Made by a program: the position numbers and the translations under genes. Positions 1 to 8,660 of a DNA stretch of 25,541 nucleotides are shown in pieces. The notes beneath the pieces were generated by a model. The model was given only the letters and a program-made list of their open reading frames with translations. It ran no database searches and was not told the DNA's origin. Each line of letters starts with the position of its first letter. Positions within the stretch are counted from its first letter, which is position 1. Source of the stretch: an uncultured Bacteroidales bacterium (GTDB lineage Bacteria; Bacteroidota; Bacteroidia; Bacteroidales; UBA932); contig CAKUPC010000028.1 in NCBI GenBank assembly GCA_934675095.1, positions 1 to 25,541 of the forward strand, read 5' to 3'.

Positions 1-1259
1 ATCTCGTTGAGAATCACCGGCCCGAGGTCAATGGCGGAACTTTTCTTCAGGGCCGCGTAATCGACGTCCTTGAAGACGTTCTCCCTCGCCGTGTTCCAGT
101 TGCCGTTTCCGCTGAGCCAGTTTGCGCTGTGGTACTCATTGTAGGCCTTGCCGCCGTGCATCGCCTTCATCTCCTCCTCTGTGTTCTCACGCCAGTGGAG
201 CGTCTTTATGACGAGCTTCAGATAACGTCCGAGGACAGCCTTGTCCTGCTCCGGCGTGATGCTGAATGTCTCGCCTCCATAGACCGGCATCGTTCCCTCA
301 CCGACCTTTTCCCAGTTTTCGCTGTCTTCTGAGGCCCAATATTCATAGTCCTTCACCCTCTGGCGGTAGCATGACATATCAACCCCGCCCTCGACGGTGT
401 TGAGGAACCTCGTCGTCCGGATTTCCACAATCTGGAAGGACGACTGAAGGTCGGCTACGACAGTCCATGGAAGATTCGGGATGTCATAACTTCCGGTCTT
501 GCCGACGAACTGAGACTGAAACTCATAGTCCTCGACGCTGTGGTCTTCCAGATTGCACCATATGGCAGTCGGGTCATCAGGGAACTTTGAGCAGCGGCTC
601 GCCTTGACATTGGCGAATCCGGAACGCCATTCGGTGCTCTTGTTTCCGTCGAACAGCCGCTCTATCCCGAATGTTCCCCAGTCATTGTCCGGAAGATCCG
701 AACTGAGAACCCTGATGCCGCTGACATCGTGGGGCTTTGCGCCGTCGATAAAGCTCAGAAGGGCGTAGTTGCGGTTCGCGTTCACCGAGTCGCTGCCGCT
801 CACAAGTTCCAGCGGAAGCACGAAATTCTTTTCAGGGTCGCTGTCCAGGGCGCTTAGTACGGCCTTAGACTTGAGGCGGATGTCGATTGCCTTGCCGAAT
901 TCGTCCGAGCCGAAGTGCAGGGACGGAGTGAACTCGTATGCTGAGCCGTCGATGATTTCATAGTTGTTGTCGGGGAACAGCAGTTCAAGCTCGTCCGAGG
1001 TCATCACGCGAAGGCTCGCATCGCCTTCCGCAGTCCTCTCGCTGCCGTTCTTCATCACAATCAGCTGCCACACGGTCTCCTCGTTGCGTGCCTTCACCGA
1101 GACCGTCTGCTCACCGTTGTTCTTGATGTTCAGAATCGTGTGCCACCTCTCTCCCACGAGGTTTTCCGGGGAGAACTTCTCCTCGCATGAGACCGCCGTC
1201 GCAAGAAGTGCGACCGCCGGGAGAAGGAGCGCGGCTTTTGTTATTTTTATGTGATTCAT
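1..1259 (-). CDS. Surface glycan-binding lipoprotein, DUF1735 + F5/8 type C domain (partial, 3' end off window)
   Basis: The minus-strand frame opens at an ATG (1257-1259) and stays open to the window edge, giving 419 codons with no stop. The N-terminus is a lipoprotein signal with the lipobox-like A-V-S-C at Cys25 and acidic residues right after it (CEEK), as expected for surface-exported Bacteroidetes lipoproteins. Residues about 40-170 look like a DUF1735 (BT_3987-like) beta-sandwich, including the stretch NIKNNGEQTVSVKARNEE. Residues about 175-345 resemble an F5/8 type C (discoidin) carbohydrate-binding domain, with RLFDGNKSTEWRS early and SEDSENWEKVGEG late. The gene follows SusD after 84 bp, the usual SusE/SusF position. 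Its likely role is to bind glycan at the cell surface and hand it to the SusCD complex. I see no catalytic motif in the visible part; a C-terminal enzyme domain beyond the edge cannot be excluded. The family call is from pattern recognition, not a search. Confidence 0.85.
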   Translation of the reverse strand, partial: MNHIKITKAALLLPAVALLATAVSCEEKFSPENLVGERWHTILNIKNNGEQTVSVKARNEETVWQLIVMKNGSERTAEGDASLRVMTSDELELLFPDNNYEIIDGSAYEFTPSLHFGSDEFGKAIDIRLKSKAVLSALDSDPEKNFVLPLELVSGSDSVNANRNYALLSFIDGAKPHDVSGIRVLSSDLPDNDWGTFGIERLFDGNKSTEWRSGFANVKASRCSKFPDDPTAIWCNLEDHSVEDYEFQSQFVGKTGSYDIPNLPWTVVADLQSSFQIVEIRTTRFLNTVEGGVDMSCYRQRVKDYEYWASEDSENWEKVGEGTMPVYGGETFSITPEQDKAVLGRYLKLVIKTLHWRENTEEEMKAMHGGKAYNEYHSANWLSGNGNWNTARENVFKDVDYAALKKSSAIDLGPVILNE

Positions 1260-1265
1260 ATATGT

Positions 1266-1343
1266 TTAAAGATTTCTCTTTGGGGTGTTAAAGATTTCTC
1301 ACTTCGTTTAAAGATTTCTCACTTCGTTCGAAATGACACGAAA
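1266..1343. repeat. Short intergenic repeat, three partial tandem units between SusD and the downstream lipoprotein
   Basis: The unit TTAAAGATTTCTC occurs at 1266-1278, 1288-1300 and 1308-1320. The second and third copies are each followed by ACTTCGTT, giving a unit of about 20 bp, and the last copy runs on into CGAAATGACACGAAA up to the SusD stop codon. Read on the minus strand, the core is a TCATTTCGAACGAAGTGAGA-type sequence. From memory it resembles short dispersed repeats common between Bacteroidetes genes, which I have not checked. A related copy lies inside the gltA gene at 13203-13235. Confidence 0.75.
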
Positions 1344-3296
1344 TTAGTATAAAGGTGCTTGAACTAACTGAGGATTGCTATCGACTTCGTTCGTAGCGAT
1401 AGGAATCAGATACATTCTGTCGTTCCATTGAAAGGTCTGTGAAGTAATTTTCGTCCTCTGGTTCAGTTCTTCGAAAGACGGGTTCACCACCGTGAAATTG
1501 AGTCCCTCGCGTGCTCCGGCCTTAAGATGCTGTGGCGCGGTGCACCAGCGGCGAAGGTCGAAGTAGCGGTGTCCCTCGCCCCAGAGCTCGATGAACCTCT
1601 CGTTGCGCACCCAGTCCATGAGAGCCATGGATGAACTGATGTCGCTTGTCTCAAGGTCCGGGATTCCGGCTCTTTCACGGATGACGTTCAGGTTGTCGAG
1701 CGCCTTGCCCGTGTCTCCGAGGGCCGCGTAGCATTCAGCGAGGTCGAGATAAAGCTCACCGAGGCGGACCACAGGGAAAGGCACTGTCTTGCTGTTGGTG
1801 CCGTTGCTGCTGGCGTTCCATGTGAGGTTCGGGAGTATAAATTTGGTGCTGAGATAGCCCGTGATGTTGAGGTCGTTGTCCTTGGACGGGTTGTAGCCTT
1901 GCTTGTCCTTGTCCCTCATATTCACGATGAGTGGCTTTCCGTTCGCGAGTTTGGAGCCGTATTCCGCCCCGTCAAAGGCAATCCATGCATAGAAGCGAGG
2001 TTCGCGCATGGCGTTGAGGTTGATGATTTCGGAGCGTGTGAGCCCCGCCGAGGCGAACCAGTCGGACTCAGCCGCGAAGGTCTTGTCGTCTTTCGGGAGC
2101 TTTCCGTTCGCCGTGTAGAAATGCTCAACTGTGTAGAGGAACGGGGATATGCCCGAGCGTCCGCCCGTCGGAGCCCCGTTATAGACCGTCACGGCGTGAG
2201 GCAGGGCGGTGTTCTCCCAGTCCAGATATTTGTCGTTTGTAGTGTAGGTCGGGTAGGCGGAGCCGAATATGACTTCCTTGTTTCCGTCCGTCTCAGTCGT
2301 GCATCCGAGGTAGCGCATCAGGCTGGCGTGCATTTTCACCTCTTCCGACGCTCCCGGGATGTCCGGCAGCGAGACACCTTCGGCCTTGCGGCGCGTCTCT
2401 GCGTCTTCAAGGAGATAGAGCGTGCGGTTGCCCTTGACGGTGGCCCATTCGATGGCCTCGATGCAGGCCTCCTTGGCCTTTTCCCATTTCTGCGGGTCGT
2501 AGCTGCTGCTGATGAGATTCTTGCCGTAGCCCGGAGTCTCGTAGTTCTTGTTCTTCCATTCCTTGAACGCGAGGGGAGCCTCACCGTTCCAGAAAGGCGA
2601 AGCGGCGTAGAGAAGCGCGCGTGCCTTAAGAGCCTTGGCGGCCGCTGTGGTGGCGCGTCCTATCTCCGCGGTGTCCTCCATATAGTCCGGAAGCCCTTCC
2701 TCACAGGCCTGGTCGAACCACTGGCAGACCCTGTCAACGCAGTAGTCGAAATGCGAGCGGCCCGGGAACTCCGACTTTTCGGTGCTTGAAGGGTAGAAAT
2801 GGTCGATGACCGGCACCGGCCCGTAGGCTTCGAGAAGAATGAAGTGGTAGAACCCGAGAAGGAAGTGGCACTCTGCCTTCCACCTTGCGATGTCCTCCTC
2901 CGAACTGTAGGCCGGGGTGTATTGGTCGAGCAGCTGCAGAAGGTTGTTGGTGCGCCCGATGCACTTGTAGCACTGGTCCCACACCGAATTGTAAATCTGT
3001 CCGGGATTGACCATTCCCCAAGCATATTGCTGGCTCACCACGCCCCAGGAGTTCGGCAGCCCGAACTCGTCCGTGGATGTCATGAAGCTGCGGACGAGCT
3101 TCTGCATATAGATTGAAGTTACTCCCTCGTAGCAGCTGTAGAGGAATCCTATTGTCCTGTTCTTGTCCTTGACCGTGTCCGGGATGTCCATGGTCTTGGG
3201 CGGCACGACCTCAAGGAAGTCGCAGGATGACGCCGCGCCCGCGAGCGACAGCATCGCGCATATTGTATAGACTAATTTTTTCTTATATGATTTCAT
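1344..3296 (-). CDS. SusD/RagB family nutrient-binding outer-membrane lipoprotein
   Basis: This 650-residue SusD-like protein forms the surface lid over the SusC pore and binds the target glycan. It begins with a lipoprotein signal ending at Cys25 (GAASSC), so the mature protein is lipid-anchored. The alpha-helical TPR-like SusD body follows. Near the C-terminus it has the family hallmark WVRNERFIELWGEGHRYFDL and then R-R-W. The C-terminal segment (MYLIPIATNEVDSNPQLVQ) is the usual SusD ending. The length is somewhat above the common 500-600 residues. It lies 38 bp downstream of SusC on the same strand and is surely cotranscribed with it. The start is the only ATG that gives a signal peptide. 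The substrate cannot be read from sequence. Confidence 0.95.
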   Translation of the reverse strand: MKSYKKKLVYTICAMLSLAGAASSCDFLEVVPPKTMDIPDTVKDKNRTIGFLYSCYEGVTSIYMQKLVRSFMTSTDEFGLPNSWGVVSQQYAWGMVNPGQIYNSVWDQCYKCIGRTNNLLQLLDQYTPAYSSEEDIARWKAECHFLLGFYHFILLEAYGPVPVIDHFYPSSTEKSEFPGRSHFDYCVDRVCQWFDQACEEGLPDYMEDTAEIGRATTAAAKALKARALLYAASPFWNGEAPLAFKEWKNKNYETPGYGKNLISSSYDPQKWEKAKEACIEAIEWATVKGNRTLYLLEDAETRRKAEGVSLPDIPGASEEVKMHASLMRYLGCTTETDGNKEVIFGSAYPTYTTNDKYLDWENTALPHAVTVYNGAPTGGRSGISPFLYTVEHFYTANGKLPKDDKTFAAESDWFASAGLTRSEIINLNAMREPRFYAWIAFDGAEYGSKLANGKPLIVNMRDKDKQGYNPSKDNDLNITGYLSTKFILPNLTWNASSNGTNSKTVPFPVVRLGELYLDLAECYAALGDTGKALDNLNVIRERAGIPDLETSDISSSMALMDWVRNERFIELWGEGHRYFDLRRWCTAPQHLKAGAREGLNFTVVNPSFEELNQRTKITSQTFQWNDRMYLIPIATNEVDSNPQLVQAPLY

Positions 3297-3334
3297 ATCA
3301 TCCGATTTGAAGTTGAATCATTTGAACGCGGACG

Positions 3335-6300
3335 TCAGAACTTGAACTGCAGTCCTATGTTGAAAGTTCTCTGAAGCGGGAACGAGTTCCACGAGAGTTC
3401 CGGGTCCCAGAGTTTGAACGGGCTCCAGACGGCGAGGTTGTCCGCCGAGAAATAGACCCTGCAATAAGGGAATGTGTAGCCGAATTCAAGTGTCTTGAAA
3501 CGGATGAAGCTTCCGTCGCGGAGCCAGTAGGAACTGGTCTCAAGGTTGTTTCGCACATCGGTATAGAGAGTTCCGAGGCGCGGATACCTGGCGTTCGGGT
3601 CCGGGTTCGCCTCCGTCCAGCGCTGCGCGTCGATGTATTTCGCCAGCTGCCTTTCTCCCGCGCCCCATTCAGTTCCGGTGTCGGCTCCGAACGGGTTCAT
3701 CGGGGACTGATATATCGTGCGCTTGCCCGAGCCGTTGAAGAACACTCCGAGGTCGAAGCCTTTCCACTTGAGATAGACCCCGAGACCGTACTGAAGTCTC
3801 GGAGCGGTTCCGCAGTCGGAGATGAGCGTGCGGTCTTCCTTGGTGATCTTGCCGTCGCCGTTGAGGTCGCGGTACTTGATGTCGCCCGGCATCACCTGGC
3901 TTCCGAGGTTCTGCTCCGGACTGTTGTCGATGTCCTCCTGATCCCGGAAGAGCCCGTCGGCCACATATCCGACCCATCTGTAGGAGGATAGAGGCCATCC
4001 GGTGGTTGACTGCCATGTGTAGGTGTAGTCCGGCTCATCGACATAGACAAGCTTGTTCTTGATGTAGGTGAAGGTTCCGCGCACGGACATCGAGAAGTCG
4101 TCCGTGAGCTGCTTCGTCCAGTTGAGGCTGGCGTCGAATCCCCGGTTGTCGGCCTTTCCGACATTGCCCCACGGCGTCGCGGTGTCGTAGCCGAGCATAG
4201 ACGGCCATGAGCCTCTTTGCATGAGAATCTTCTCGCGCCTGTCATGGAAATAGTCGGCGGAGATGCTGAGGCTGTTGAACAGGTTGACGTCGATTCCTAT
4301 GTCGAGCTTGCGTGCCTTTTCCCAGCAGGCATCCTCGACGGGGTAGGCACTGATGACAGGAGCGTTGCTCTTGGAATACTCACCGGAAGGACCGGTGTAG
4401 AAGTTCGCCTTGTAGGTATAGACATTGGAGACATAGAGGAAATGCTGCGCACCGGCGTTCTTTCCCGTGTCGTCACTTCCCACGAGCCCGTAGGAACCTC
4501 TGATCTTCAGGTGGTTGAACCAGTCCTTGACCGGAGTCCACCAGTCCTCGTTGCTGGCCACCCAGCCGAGCGACACTGCCGGGAAGAACTCGAAGCGCCG
4601 CTTTCTCTGAAGGCGTTCCGTGCCGTTGTAGCCGAAGTTCACCTCGGCGAGGTAGCGGTTCTTCCAGTCGTAGGTGACGCGCCCGGACAGTCCCTGGTTG
4701 CGGTTAGGAAGCTGTGCCTCGCGGTACTCGCGCATCATGTACATCAGCAGGGCGGAGACATTGTGGTCACCGAAGCTGCGACTGTAGTTGAGTCTCGCAT
4801 CGAGATACCATGTCATGAACGACCACCTTGAGATACCGGACTGCACCTGATAGGTCGAGCCTGCGTCACCGACCGCGACGGCCTTGTAGCCTGTCGGGTC
4901 TTCAGGATTCCACGCGTCCGTGTCGACCTGGAAATAGTACGGCGCCATAGTGCTGGTGTAGGTGCTCGAAGACCTCGCGTTCATCGCCACGAGAGCCGTG
5001 AGTTTCAGCCCCTTGGTTATGAAGTCGAGACCCTGGTCGAAGCTCAGCGAGGCGTTTATGTCGTTCAGATTTGTCTGCTTCGACTGGCGCAGAAGCTCGG
5101 CGTACGGGTTCGTATAGACATTCTTTCCGGAGAATACCCTGTTGCCGAAGCGGATGTACTCGTCGCCTTCCTGTGCCGGAAGAACCGGAGGGAACATCAC
5201 CGGGGAGATGTCATAGACATTGTAGTAGAGGTTGTCGTTGTTTCCCAGTCCCTTGTTGTTCTGGAACTGCGCGTGCATCTTCAGGTTCACCCGCGTCGTC
5301 GGCGTGAGCTGGTAGTTGATGTTGTTCTGGAATATGTACGACCAGCGGTTGTAGTTGTTGTCGAAGACATAGTCCTTCGGACAGTTGATCATTCCCGTGT
5401 CGTGGTTGGCCTGCATGCTCATGTAGTAGGTCAGGTGCGAGCCGCCTCCCTGCACGTTCAGGTTCATCCTCTGGTTCATCGTGAAGTTCTTGAACAGGAT
5501 GCCGTACCAGTCGACGTCGGGATAGACGAGCGGGTTCACGCCGCTCCGGGTGTTGGCAATCGCCTCGTCGCTGTATTTCGGCGCCGCCGTAGGAGTGCGT
5601 GAGGTGAGGACTTCATTATATACCTCCATCCACCTTGCTCCATCGACATATTCCATCTTCTGCATCGGCGTGAGGAACGAAATCTCAGCGTTCGCAGAAA
5701 CCTTTGCCTTAGTGTTCTCTGAACCTTCCTTTGTCGTGATTATGAGCACGCCGTTCGCTCCGCGTGAGCCGTAAATCGCCGTCGCCGAAGCGTCCTTGAG
5801 AATCGAGAACTGGTCTATGGATTCCGGAGGTATGCTGTTGAGGGCTTCGGAGGTGATTTCTATTCCGTCGAGGAGAATGAGCGGAGTGGCGCGGCCGCCG
5901 AATGTTCCGATTCCACGGATGTAGAACTCCGAGCCCTCGCCCGGCTTTCCGCTCTTGGTCGATGAAACGAGTCCGGCGAGCTTTCCCGCGAGGTTGTTGG
6001 TGAGAGTCGCGCTCGGCGCCTTCATGTCGAGACCCTTGATAGAGGTGATTGAACCGGTCACGGAGACCTTCTTCTGCGTTCCCGCTCCGACCACGACAAC
6101 CTCGTCAAGCACCTCGTTGTCCGAAGGCATCCTCACGTTGAGCACACCGAGGTCGCCCACCACGAGCGTCTGGGTCTTGAATCCCATGCATGAGAACACG
6201 AGCTCAGTCCTGTCCGTGACCTCAATCTCGTACTTTCCGTCGATGTCGGTGGTGGTCCACACTCCGGTGTTTCCCTTCACCTGCACCGTCGCTCCGGGGA

Positions 6301-6723
6301 GCGTCTCCCCGTTGCCCGCGTCCGTGACCGTTCCGACGAGCTTTCTCTTTCCCGTGGACTTTTCCGAGGCGTTCCGGACGGCCTCCTTCTTCAGCGAAAT
6401 CTGGCTGCCGTTGATTTCGTACCTAACGTCAGTCCCCTTGAAAATCCGGTCGAGAATGACCTTCACCGGCTCGTTCTTCACCGCGATGCTCACTGTTCTC
6501 CCCGTGTCGATGTCGGTGCTTCCGTAGAAAAAGACATAGTCGCTGTTCTTTTCCACATAGTCAAGCACATCCTTGACCGTGCTGCCCTTCATCGCGACGG
6601 TGAACGTCTTCTGCGGCGGGTCCTGCCGCGTCGCGTAAACCGGGGGGGGGGCAGGAGGCACAGACAGGCGGACAACAGGGCACAGGAGACTTTCGCCGTG
6701 CTAAAAATGCTGTATTTTCTCAT
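3335..6723 (-). CDS. SusC/RagA-like TonB-dependent transporter with STN domain; frame interrupted at a C10 tract
   Basis: This is the outer-membrane glycan importer of the PUL. The intact frame (3335-6661) reads STN signalling domain (first ~90 residues, FTVAMKGSTVKDVLDYVEKN onward), CarboxypepD_reg-like domain (KRKLVGTVTDAGNGETLPGA), the DEVVVVGAGTQKK linker, TonB plug (SITSIKGLDM to IYGSRGANGVLIIT) and a beta-barrel ending in aromatic F-K-F. That frame has no ATG or signal peptide; its first usable start is GTG 6659-6661. The real start is almost certainly ATG 6721-6723, which encodes a good signal peptide (MRKYSIFSTAKVSCALLSAC, then LCLLP) with a VYA|T cleavage site just beyond the tract. 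The two frames are separated at the ten C of 6642-6651: eleven or eight C would join them. As sequenced, translation from the ATG gives 44 residues and stops at TGA 6589-6591. The STN domain matches the ECF sigma and FecR genes upstream. Confidence 0.92.
6642..6651 (-). repeat. Homopolymer tract C10 (G10 on plus strand) at the signal peptide/mature junction of SusC
   Basis: Ten consecutive G on the plus strand read as C10 in the gene, coding for the proline run just before the signal-peptidase site. It is the longest homopolymer I see in the window. It separates the frame with the start codon and signal peptide from the frame with the STN-plug-barrel. A change of +1 or -2 C would restore one continuous protein. 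This is a typical substrate for slipped-strand mispairing, but also a typical place for a sequencing error. Confidence 0.9.
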
Positions 6724-6772
6724 CTGTCAGCGTGTGTTTTAATTATATGATTTACAGATATATATTCAAATG

Positions 6773-6792
6773 ATTCTCGATGTTGGGAGAAT
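6773..6792 (-). other. Small inverted repeat between FecR and SusC genes
   Basis: ATTCTC (6773-6778) pairs with GAGAAT (6787-6792) across an 8-nt loop, in the 86-bp AT-rich gap between the FecR stop and the SusC start. It lacks a following U-run on the coding strand, so it is a weak attenuator or regulatory hairpin at best. The SusC promoter, expected to be recognised by the PUL's own ECF factor, should lie in this gap; I see no housekeeping TAnnTTTG element there. Confidence 0.3.
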
Positions 6793-6809
6793 TCATTTTT
6801 CTCGTATTT

Positions 6810-7874
6810 TCAGTTTTTATAGACATAGATTTTTTCTTCAACTGTCTCGTAGTATATCGGGGCGGAGAAGGAGATGGTGTGGAGCACGTCTTCGAGACTG
6901 TCCTTCAGGTTCAGCTTTCCTGATACTGCAAGAGTGCCGACCCCCGGACCGAGCACGAATTCCCTGTCGTAGGCGAGGTTGAGCTTCCTGAACACGCTCT
7001 CAAGACTTTCGTTGCTGCACATCAGCACATTCCTTACCCAGCAGACGTATGGCTCGACATCGACTTTTTCAGGAGCGCCGAGCTTGCCCGGGCTCATATT
7101 TACAATCTGTCCCGGAGCCATGGACACCTCGTTCCCCTCCTCGTCGGCGATGTTCACCTTACCGTTGACAAGAATCACGGACGAGCGCCCCTCGTCGGGA
7201 TAGGCGCAGACATTGAATGATGTTCCGAGCACCTTCACCAGGAAATCCCCGGCCTGCACTGTAAACGGAGCGGCTTCGTTGTGGAACACGTCCATATAGA
7301 CCTCTCCCTCGACATATATTTCCCTGTGGTTTCCCGCGAACTTTCCCGGAAATATCACCCTTGAAGCCGAATTGACCCAGAGATGCGTCCCGTCGGCGAG
7401 AGTCAGCCTCGCGCGTTTTCCCTTAGGGACTATGAGGCGGCTGATGCCCTCGGAGGGACGGTTGAGCGAGATTGTATTGACCGTGACGGAACCGTTTGTC
7501 CCATAGACAATGTCCGCGTCGGAATCGCCGAACTCGATGCCGTCCATCCCCGGTGTAAGGAGCATTATCCTGTCGGTAGGGCAGTCCGCCTTCTCGGCAT
7601 ATTTCACCAGTTCGGCTATAGGCTCGGTCTCCGCGCCCCTGTGCGTCCGTATGCCAAAGAACGTCGCGCAGATGCAGGCCGCTGCTGCCGCTGCCGAGAG
7701 TACGATGCGCCTTACACGCCTGCGGGACAGGTTCTTTCTTTCGACCGCGGCACGCAGCTCGACGTCTTCCCACAGCATCTCCACTTCGTCCTGCCCGACG
7801 TGACGCTCCTGATTCCGCGCAAAGCCTATCAGCCTGCGCATGACAGCGTATATATCAGATCTCTTGTTTTCCAT
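6810..7874 (-). CDS. FecR-family anti-sigma factor / signal transducer (with DUF4974)
   Basis: This 354-residue inner-membrane protein holds the ECF sigma factor inactive until the SusC transporter signals that its glycan is present. The short cytoplasmic N-terminal region (residues 1-55) should contact the sigma factor. One transmembrane helix spans about residues 56-74 (RRIVLSAAAAAACICATFFG). The periplasmic FecR domain follows, with GKRARLTLADGTHLWVNSAS, EIYVEGEVYMDVFH and LVKVLGTSFNV. The C-terminal DUF4974/STN-like domain (NESLESVFRKLNLAYDREFV) would meet the STN domain of SusC. The gene sits 45 bp after the sigma-factor gene and 86 bp before SusC, the standard order. The start ATG at 7872-7874 gives the normal family length. 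Confidence 0.95.
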   Translation of the reverse strand: MENKRSDIYAVMRRLIGFARNQERHVGQDEVEMLWEDVELRAAVERKNLSRRRVRRIVLSAAAAAACICATFFGIRTHRGAETEPIAELVKYAEKADCPTDRIMLLTPGMDGIEFGDSDADIVYGTNGSVTVNTISLNRPSEGISRLIVPKGKRARLTLADGTHLWVNSASRVIFPGKFAGNHREIYVEGEVYMDVFHNEAAPFTVQAGDFLVKVLGTSFNVCAYPDEGRSSVILVNGKVNIADEEGNEVSMAPGQIVNMSPGKLGAPEKVDVEPYVCWVRNVLMCSNESLESVFRKLNLAYDREFVLGPGVGTLAVSGKLNLKDSLEDVLHTISFSAPIYYETVEEKIYVYKN

Positions 7875-7919
7875 TCAAGGCGTTTTTTATCAATCTGCCT
7901 TAAAACGGGACAAGTCCGA

Positions 7920-8549
7920 TTATATACTCAATGTTTGTGAAAAATTTTGCATGAACAGCACCGTCAGCATCAGAAACTCCTCGGGAGAAAGCTTCGCACG
8001 GAGCCGGGCGATGGCACGCGACACCAAATTCATGGACGACTGCGGGTTGATTTCCAGGACGGCGGCTATCTCCTTGTAGGACAGCCCGCTGACAAAGCGC
8101 AGGTAAATGGCGGTGCGCTGGTTCTCGGTCAGCTCCCCATAGGCCGCCATCAGTCTTTTCCCGAGCCGAATCTGCTCGTCGCTGCGGCTGAACATTCTTT
8201 CGATTGCCGCATCCTCAATCTCCAGCCGGAACGCCCGCTCGTCCAGTTCATCGGTAGGTTTGCGGGCCGCCATCTTGTCGAGAATCGAGTTGCGCAGCGC
8301 CGTCAGAAAGTAGGATCGCACATAGTCCGTGTGGGAAAGCCGTCGGCTGACGGAAAATTTCACGAATATGTCCTGAATGCAGTCCTTCACGACCTCCTCG
8401 TCGCGCACATATTTCAGCCCGAAATTGAACATGAGGTCATAGTGCCGGCGGTAGAGCACGGAAAGAGCCTTCGCGTCACCGTGCCTCGCGAAATCCCACA
8501 ATACCTCGTCATTCAATGAGTTATATGCGTGCTGCCGTTCCATGAACAT
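7920..8549 (-). CDS. ECF RNA polymerase sigma factor (sigma-70 family)
   Basis: This protein of about 209 residues directs RNA polymerase to the PUL promoters once released from FecR. Region 2 lies near the N-terminus (LSVLYRRHYDLMFNFGLKYV, then VVKDCIQDIFVKF, the usual D-x-x-Q-[DE]-x-F core). Region 4 lies near the C-terminus (LTENQRTAIYLRFVSGLSYK, then EIAAVLEINPQS), a helix-turn-helix binding the -35 element. I chose the start at 8547-8549 (MFMERQ) or, six bases later, 8541-8543 (MERQ). An open frame continues upstream to 8891, but it overlaps the divergent receptor gene, has non-sigma composition, and lies upstream of a good promoter, so I reject it. The C-terminal tail after region 4 (FLMLTVLFMQNFSQTLSI) is hydrophobic, common in Bacteroidetes ECF factors. 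Confidence 0.95.
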   Translation of the reverse strand: MFMERQHAYNSLNDEVLWDFARHGDAKALSVLYRRHYDLMFNFGLKYVRDEEVVKDCIQDIFVKFSVSRRLSHTDYVRSYFLTALRNSILDKMAARKPTDELDERAFRLEIEDAAIERMFSRSDEQIRLGKRLMAAYGELTENQRTAIYLRFVSGLSYKEIAAVLEINPQSSMNLVSRAIARLRAKLSPEEFLMLTVLFMQNFSQTLSI

Positions 8550-8585
8550 ATATTTTGCCCCGTCAGTTTCGTGTTGTAAGAACTG

Positions 8586-8618
8586 CAAAAGTAGGTATAT
8601 TTCCGAAAAGTCGTCAAA
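8586..8618 (-). promoter_or_regulatory. Bacteroides-type promoter for the ECF sigma gene
   Basis: On the minus strand, TTTG (8618-8615) is followed after 21 nt by TACTTTTG (8593-8586), matching the Bacteroides housekeeping consensus of TTTG, 19-21 nt, TAnnTTTG. The expected start of transcription is about 8580, leaving a leader of about 30 nt before the ATG at 8549. This supports the short form of the sigma factor. Confidence 0.7.
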
Positions 8619-8660
8619 TTTTATTAAATAAAAATTCTCAAAAGTCGTCAGACTTTCTGA
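8606..8660. repeat. Direct repeat AAAAGTCGTCA with nested inverted repeats, divergent promoter region
   Basis: AAAAGTCGTCA occurs exactly at 8606-8616 and 8640-8650, starting 34 bp apart. The first copy overlaps the -33 element of the sigma-gene promoter. The second copy is part of a palindrome, AAAGTC-gtca-GACTTT (8641-8656), and overlaps another, TCAGA-ctt-TCTGA (8648-8660). It looks like a regulator binding region shared by the sigma gene and the divergent TonB receptor gene. No regulator gene is visible in the window. Confidence 0.5.

Noticed and set aside
1266..1328. CRISPR-like array
   Set aside because: Only three short units of 13-20 bp with spacers of about 7-9 bp, and no cas genes nearby.
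1379..1403. Hairpin CTATCG...CGATAG containing ACTTCGTTCG near the 3' end of SusD, similar to the dispersed repeat
   Set aside because: It encodes the conserved SusD C-terminal segment (P-I-A-T-N-E-V-D), so the resemblance is probably chance.
1899..2789. Long plus-strand open frame (296 codons) opposite SusD
   Set aside because: It is a shadow of the SusD gene produced by GC-rich codon use; the protein has no recognisable domain and no ribosome or promoter signal.
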